This document shows, piece by piece, positions 33,538 to 33,587 of a DNA stretch of 33,587 bases. The stretch's first letter is position 1, and each line of letters opens with the position of its first letter. Location: the NCBI GenBank assembly GCA_945890035.1, contig CAMDCJ010000006.1, forward strand, positions 1 through 33,587, written 5' to 3'. This DNA comes from Rickettsia typhi. GTDB lineage: Bacteria > Pseudomonadota > Alphaproteobacteria > Rickettsiales > UBA1997. The notes under the pieces were generated by a model. That model was not told the DNA's origin, searched no databases, and saw only the letters and a program-made list of their open reading frames with translations. The position numbers were made by a program, and so were the translations under genes.

Positions 33538-33587
33538 TGGTGGAGATAAGGAGGCTCGAACTCCTGACCCTCTGCTTGCAAAGCAGA
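33538..33587 (-). tRNA. tRNA-Ala(UGC), 5' part outside window
   Basis: Read on the minus strand the sequence gives the anticodon stem TCTGC/GCAGA closing the seven-base loop TTTGCAA, so the anticodon is UGC (Ala). The variable loop, the T-arm AGGAG-TTCGAGC-CTCCT, the acceptor 3' strand, discriminator A and an encoded CCA (complement of 33538-33540) follow. The D-arm and 5' acceptor strand lie beyond base 33587. In many alphaproteobacteria this tRNA sits in the rRNA spacer, but nothing here shows that. Confidence 0.95.

Overview
The window is about 33.6 kb of very AT-rich, gene-dense bacterial DNA. It looks like a Rickettsiales-type alphaproteobacterium: a repeat-passenger autotransporter resembling rickettsial Sca/OmpB proteins, a Coq7-type ubiquinone hydroxylase, an lptA-lptB pair, BamD, and short operons scattered on both strands. 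It has more biosynthesis than classical intracellular Rickettsia: hisD, proA, carA, bioA, queF and glycine-cleavage genes are all present. That would fit an early-branching, extracellular or only loosely host-dependent member. The taxonomic placement is inference; no rRNA or close match could be consulted.

Layout. Bases 1-3460 hold the 3' part of mrp and a complete leuS. A large autotransporter (3463-6858, minus, TTG start) converges on leuS. A minus-strand operon secG-gcvT-gcvH follows (8908 to 6997) and ends in a hairpin terminator. Bases 9062-10297 encode a glycerol-1-phosphate dehydrogenase-like enzyme. After it comes the most unusual stretch, about 10091-11697: an imperfect direct duplication. 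Each copy has the 3' end of the dehydrogenase, a conserved leader with an identical 12-bp palindrome, a small GC-richer low-complexity ORF, and a conserved downstream arm. The two ORF cores do not resemble each other.

Bases 11770-15629 (minus) are a tightly overlapped operon, DUF192-hisD-bamD-bioA. It diverges from lptA-lptB-nhaA-rhuM (15601-18825, plus), and the first genes of the two operons overlap at their 5' ends. rhuM is truncated by a REP/BIME-like inverted hairpin element (18735-19345) whose arms carry stem sequences that differ while staying self-complementary. Then come map (minus), coq7, fadJ-ruvC (plus), dnaA (minus, preceded by a coupled 57-codon ORF), queF-lgt (minus) and carA (plus). 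A plus-strand run follows: two complex-I/Mrp-antiporter-like membrane proteins, proA and recR. The window ends in a partial tRNA-Ala(UGC).

How the genes connect. Envelope assembly is well represented: Lgt makes lipoproteins such as BamD, BamD and SecG serve outer-membrane protein export, and LptA/LptB move LPS. The autotransporter would depend on the Sec and Bam routes. GcvT/GcvH and FadJ feed one-carbon and fatty-acid metabolism, and Coq7 supports respiration. All functions are assigned by reading motifs by eye; no database search was run.
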